From positions 1-64,000 of the forward strand of contig NZ_JOOB01000008.1 in assembly GCF_000712185.1 (NCBI RefSeq): a DNA stretch of 64,000 nt, written 5' to 3'. Position 1 is the stretch's first letter, and each line of letters starts with the position of its first letter. The translations under genes were made by a program, and so were the position numbers. The notes under the pieces were generated by a model. That model did no database searches. It saw only the letters and a program-made list of their open reading frames with translations, and was not told the DNA's origin. Source of the DNA: Mycoplasmopsis opalescens ATCC 27921. Its GTDB lineage: Bacteria; Bacillota_I; Bacilli_A; Mycoplasmatales; Metamycoplasmataceae. This document shows, piece by piece, positions 61,914-64,000 of the stretch.

Positions 61914-61990
61914 GCACCCATAGCTCAACTGGATAGAGTGTTAGGTTACGGCCCTAAAGGTTGTGGGTTCGACTCCTACTGGGTGCGCCA
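61914..61990 (+). tRNA. tRNA-Arg (anticodon ACG)
   Basis: Acceptor GCACCCA/TGGGTGC, anticodon stem TTAGG/CCTAA with loop TTACGGC, T-arm GTGGG/CCTAC, CCA encoded. ACG is expected to be read as ICG after deamination. Four bases behind tRNA-Cys. Confidence 0.95.
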
Positions 61991-62012
61991 TATGTTATCG
62001 CAAGATATCACC

Positions 62013-63416
62013 TTATGCCTTTTGGCTTTTTTTTATTTCGTTTCTTCATCCAATTATAAATTTTCCTATTACAATAAAATATGTACATGTTAAAAGGTGT
62101 ATTGTTAATAAATTTCAATTAAATTTAAAAGTTAAAATAATATTAAAATTTATATATTGTGATCAATACATAATTTTATCTAAAGAGAAATATAAATAAT
62201 TTAATCCGTCTCTCCATCAAAAGAATATGATTGATACAATAAACGTAAATTCGATTAATGGGCTTAATAAAAAAACATATATAAATGCTAACGGTGCAAT
62301 GAAGCTTCCAAGGTTAGCTGTAAAGGGTGTCATTATTGCTTGTATAATCATTATGGTTATCAGTTTATTAAAAATGCTGAGTTTTTTATGCTTAAAATAT
62401 TTAACTTTTGCAAAAACTAAAACACAAAAAGTAGCGTAATAAGATAATAATAATCCATACGTTAACAAAACAATAGGATTAATTAAAAATGTGATGAACA
62501 ACGCTAAAAGCATGCCATTCATGGATTTATTTTTTTGGCCTTCTTTACTATATTTTTTGTATATGAACATTATTCAAGCCCTTAGCGGAGAAACTCAATT
62601 AGTTAGTAATGTTATGTATAAAAAACTTACCAATATAACTATAGGGACACCAATTTTTTCTTTTATTTTGACTTTTTGCATAATTTTATCTGATGCTTTA
62701 AAAATAATATCAAAGTGAAAACCACTTATAGCAAATAAGTGAACTATACCCAACTTTTTAATATTTTCAATATGCTGGTCTCCATAACCATATTTTCCTA
62801 AAACTATTGTAGGGAAGTACTGTTGAAATAAATCATTTTTTGATAAATACCATTTTTCTATAGCTTTATTTAGTGAAAAATAAGGTTTATCAATTCTAAT
62901 TATTTTGGGGTTAATGATGTAGTTGTGTATGTTGTTTTGATAAACATAACTAGGTTTTAAAGCAATTGAGCTTAACGAATCTGTGATTCTACCTCTTAAT
63001 GTTAAGCTACATAGCTCATCGTAATTATAGCCTCGTAAATTAATGTTATCTATCACCATTCTATTGTTATTGACGCTTATTATGGTGTATTTAAATGTGA
63101 TTTTAACTACCTTACCACTAACGAGATATTCATTTTCATCTAGAAGTAATGGTCTCTTTAATCAGTAAATAAAAAGATAGAACATAATTCCAAAAATGCT
63201 GTAGCACAGTATTTTTGGTTGAAATATTAATAAAAATAATAATCAAGTGATTAAGAATACTATTCACACATAACTACTTTCATAAGAGTGAATAGATATA
63301 TAAACAATTATTGGAGCCATAGCTGATAATAATCATTTATTTATAAAATCAATATCTTTTTTAATTTGTTTAAAGTAGTCTTTCCAAACCCATTTATTTT
63401 TTCAATGTCTTGTCAT
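62013..63416 (-). CDS. comEC: ComEC/Rec2-type DNA uptake channel (short form)
   Basis: Membrane channel for single-stranded DNA in competence. 467 residues with a short OB-like part (VSGKVVKITFKYTIISVNN) and eight or so helices; HLFAISGFHFDII is the conserved 'H.lAiSG.H' motif. Lacks the metallo-beta-lactamase domain of larger ComEC proteins, as in other mycoplasmas. ATG 63416 lies 76 bases inside comEA. Many TGA codons are Trp. A hairpin-family copy is inside the frame (63190..63218). Confidence 0.86.
63190..63218. repeat. ACTGTA-core hairpin, copy 7 (inside comEC)
   Basis: CCAAAAAT (63190..63197) pairs with ATTTTTGG (63211..63218) around GCTGTAGCACAGT. In frame it encodes part of a membrane helix, QPKILCYSIFGI. 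Confidence 0.6.
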
Positions 63417-63850
63417 GTAACTTTTTCCTTATTTTTAAATAATCTTAATAATGCCTCTGCATTTTTTTTAGATATTTTATGTTCCATTATTTGATCTATA
63501 CTTGTTATGGATTTATAATGAATGTAAGGTTCTTTTGAGGGCACATAAATTGAGGAATTTTTAAACAATACATAATCTAAATCGAGTTGAGATATATCAG
63601 CTTGGGGCAACAATCTAGCTTTAACTAAAGCAGATCTCGTATCGGTGTTTTTATTAAAAGTATATGTGTCGGGTTTCTCAACCGCACCGTATATTTTGAC
63701 TTCAAAGATTTTTGGTTGATATGTTATTGAACTTTGTTTATCATCAATTTGACGAATGAAATCCTTTTGCCCGCCATAAGTAATGGATAAAACAACAATG
63801 CCAAAAACAACACCCAATATAATCGATACACTTAAAATTTTCTTTTTCAT
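63341..63850 (-). CDS. comEA: ComEA-like DNA-binding competence protein
   Basis: 169 residues: N-terminal membrane anchor (7-25), an SLBB-like part (VKIYGAVEKPDTYTF), and C-terminal helix-hairpin-helix motifs, ISKKNAEALLRLF and DIEKINGFGKTTLNKL, that bind double-stranded DNA. A TGA at 63413..63415 lies between the two (Trp); the stop is TAA 63341..63343. Delivers DNA to ComEC. The only two competence genes seen. Confidence 0.83.
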
Positions 63851-64000
63851 CTTATTGCTTTATTTGGTTAATAAATTTAAATAGATAAAAAAAGAAAAAA
63901 AATAGATTTTTTTATTTTTAATATGTGAATTATGGGCAGAAAATGGTTTTTTTAGCTTTTTATCTTTATTATATTTAGAGGTAAAATTTTCGTTAAATAA
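63851..64000. other. right-edge region, no gene seen
   Basis: Upstream sequence of comEA, A/T-rich; short frames only. A gene could begin beyond the window edge. Confidence 0.5.

Overview
The window is chromosomal DNA of a mycoplasma (class Mollicutes). It is very AT-rich, and UGA is read as tryptophan: most genes are open only if TGA is sense, and a tRNA-Trp with anticodon UCA is present (5684..5758). Lipoproteins with a lipobox Cys, PolC, the ScpAB pair, a separate 5S locus and the proS-MG284 gene pair fit a hominis-type mycoplasma. The species cannot be named from the sequence alone. Many CDS coordinates below join open frames through in-frame TGA codons.

Layout. 1..1954: left-edge-truncated type I restriction specificity gene (hsdS), a decayed transposase, a secreted nuclease. 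2087..8720: rplK-rplA with a probable L1-type leader, prfA-prmC-acpP, tRNA-Trp, a degV-like gene divergent from a ytpR-like gene and tyrS, tRNA-Thr(CGU). 8803..19214: recU, acpS-plsC-scpAB-pseudouridine synthase-gatCAB, cdsA, pyrH-frr, tRNA-Thr(GGU). 19353..37422: MATE exporter, rpsT, rimP-nusA-ylxR-infB-apt, msrA with an ECF S-like protein, yihY-like gene, rpiB, a C39-peptidase/ABC exporter with a small membrane partner, ybeY-cdd-era-aminopeptidase, proS-MG284 family. 37579..42009: polC. 42708..51544: accessory surface region with an OppA-like lipoprotein, three other lipoproteins and an OppB/OppC permease pair without ATPases nearby. 51670..58836: tag pseudogene, rluD, a membrane protein with a Rho_N-like tail, ZIP transporter, yebC, nadE, ppa-rbfA. 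58903..61990: two identical 5S rRNA genes enclosing an AAA ATPase gene and a recU fragment, then four tRNAs. 62013..63850: comEA-comEC.

Mobile and repetitive DNA is the most unusual part. Two related non-coding elements with CCTGAGTTTCGGAGT ends sit directly after frr and polC, each between long direct duplications (87 and 111 bp) of the 3' end of the host gene with its terminator. This is the target-duplication habit of IS1634-type elements. Four 55-bp palindromes look like fused ends of an IS150-type element; one lies inside the loop of the rpsT terminator and another abuts a 5'-truncated second recU. A further family of short hairpins with a core like ACTGTAnnACAGT lies near gene ends, and one copy is inside comEC. 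Promoters are compact: several -10 boxes lie 6 to 11 bp before the ATG, suggesting leaderless mRNAs, and the degV/ytpR pair has two -10 boxes abutting head to head.
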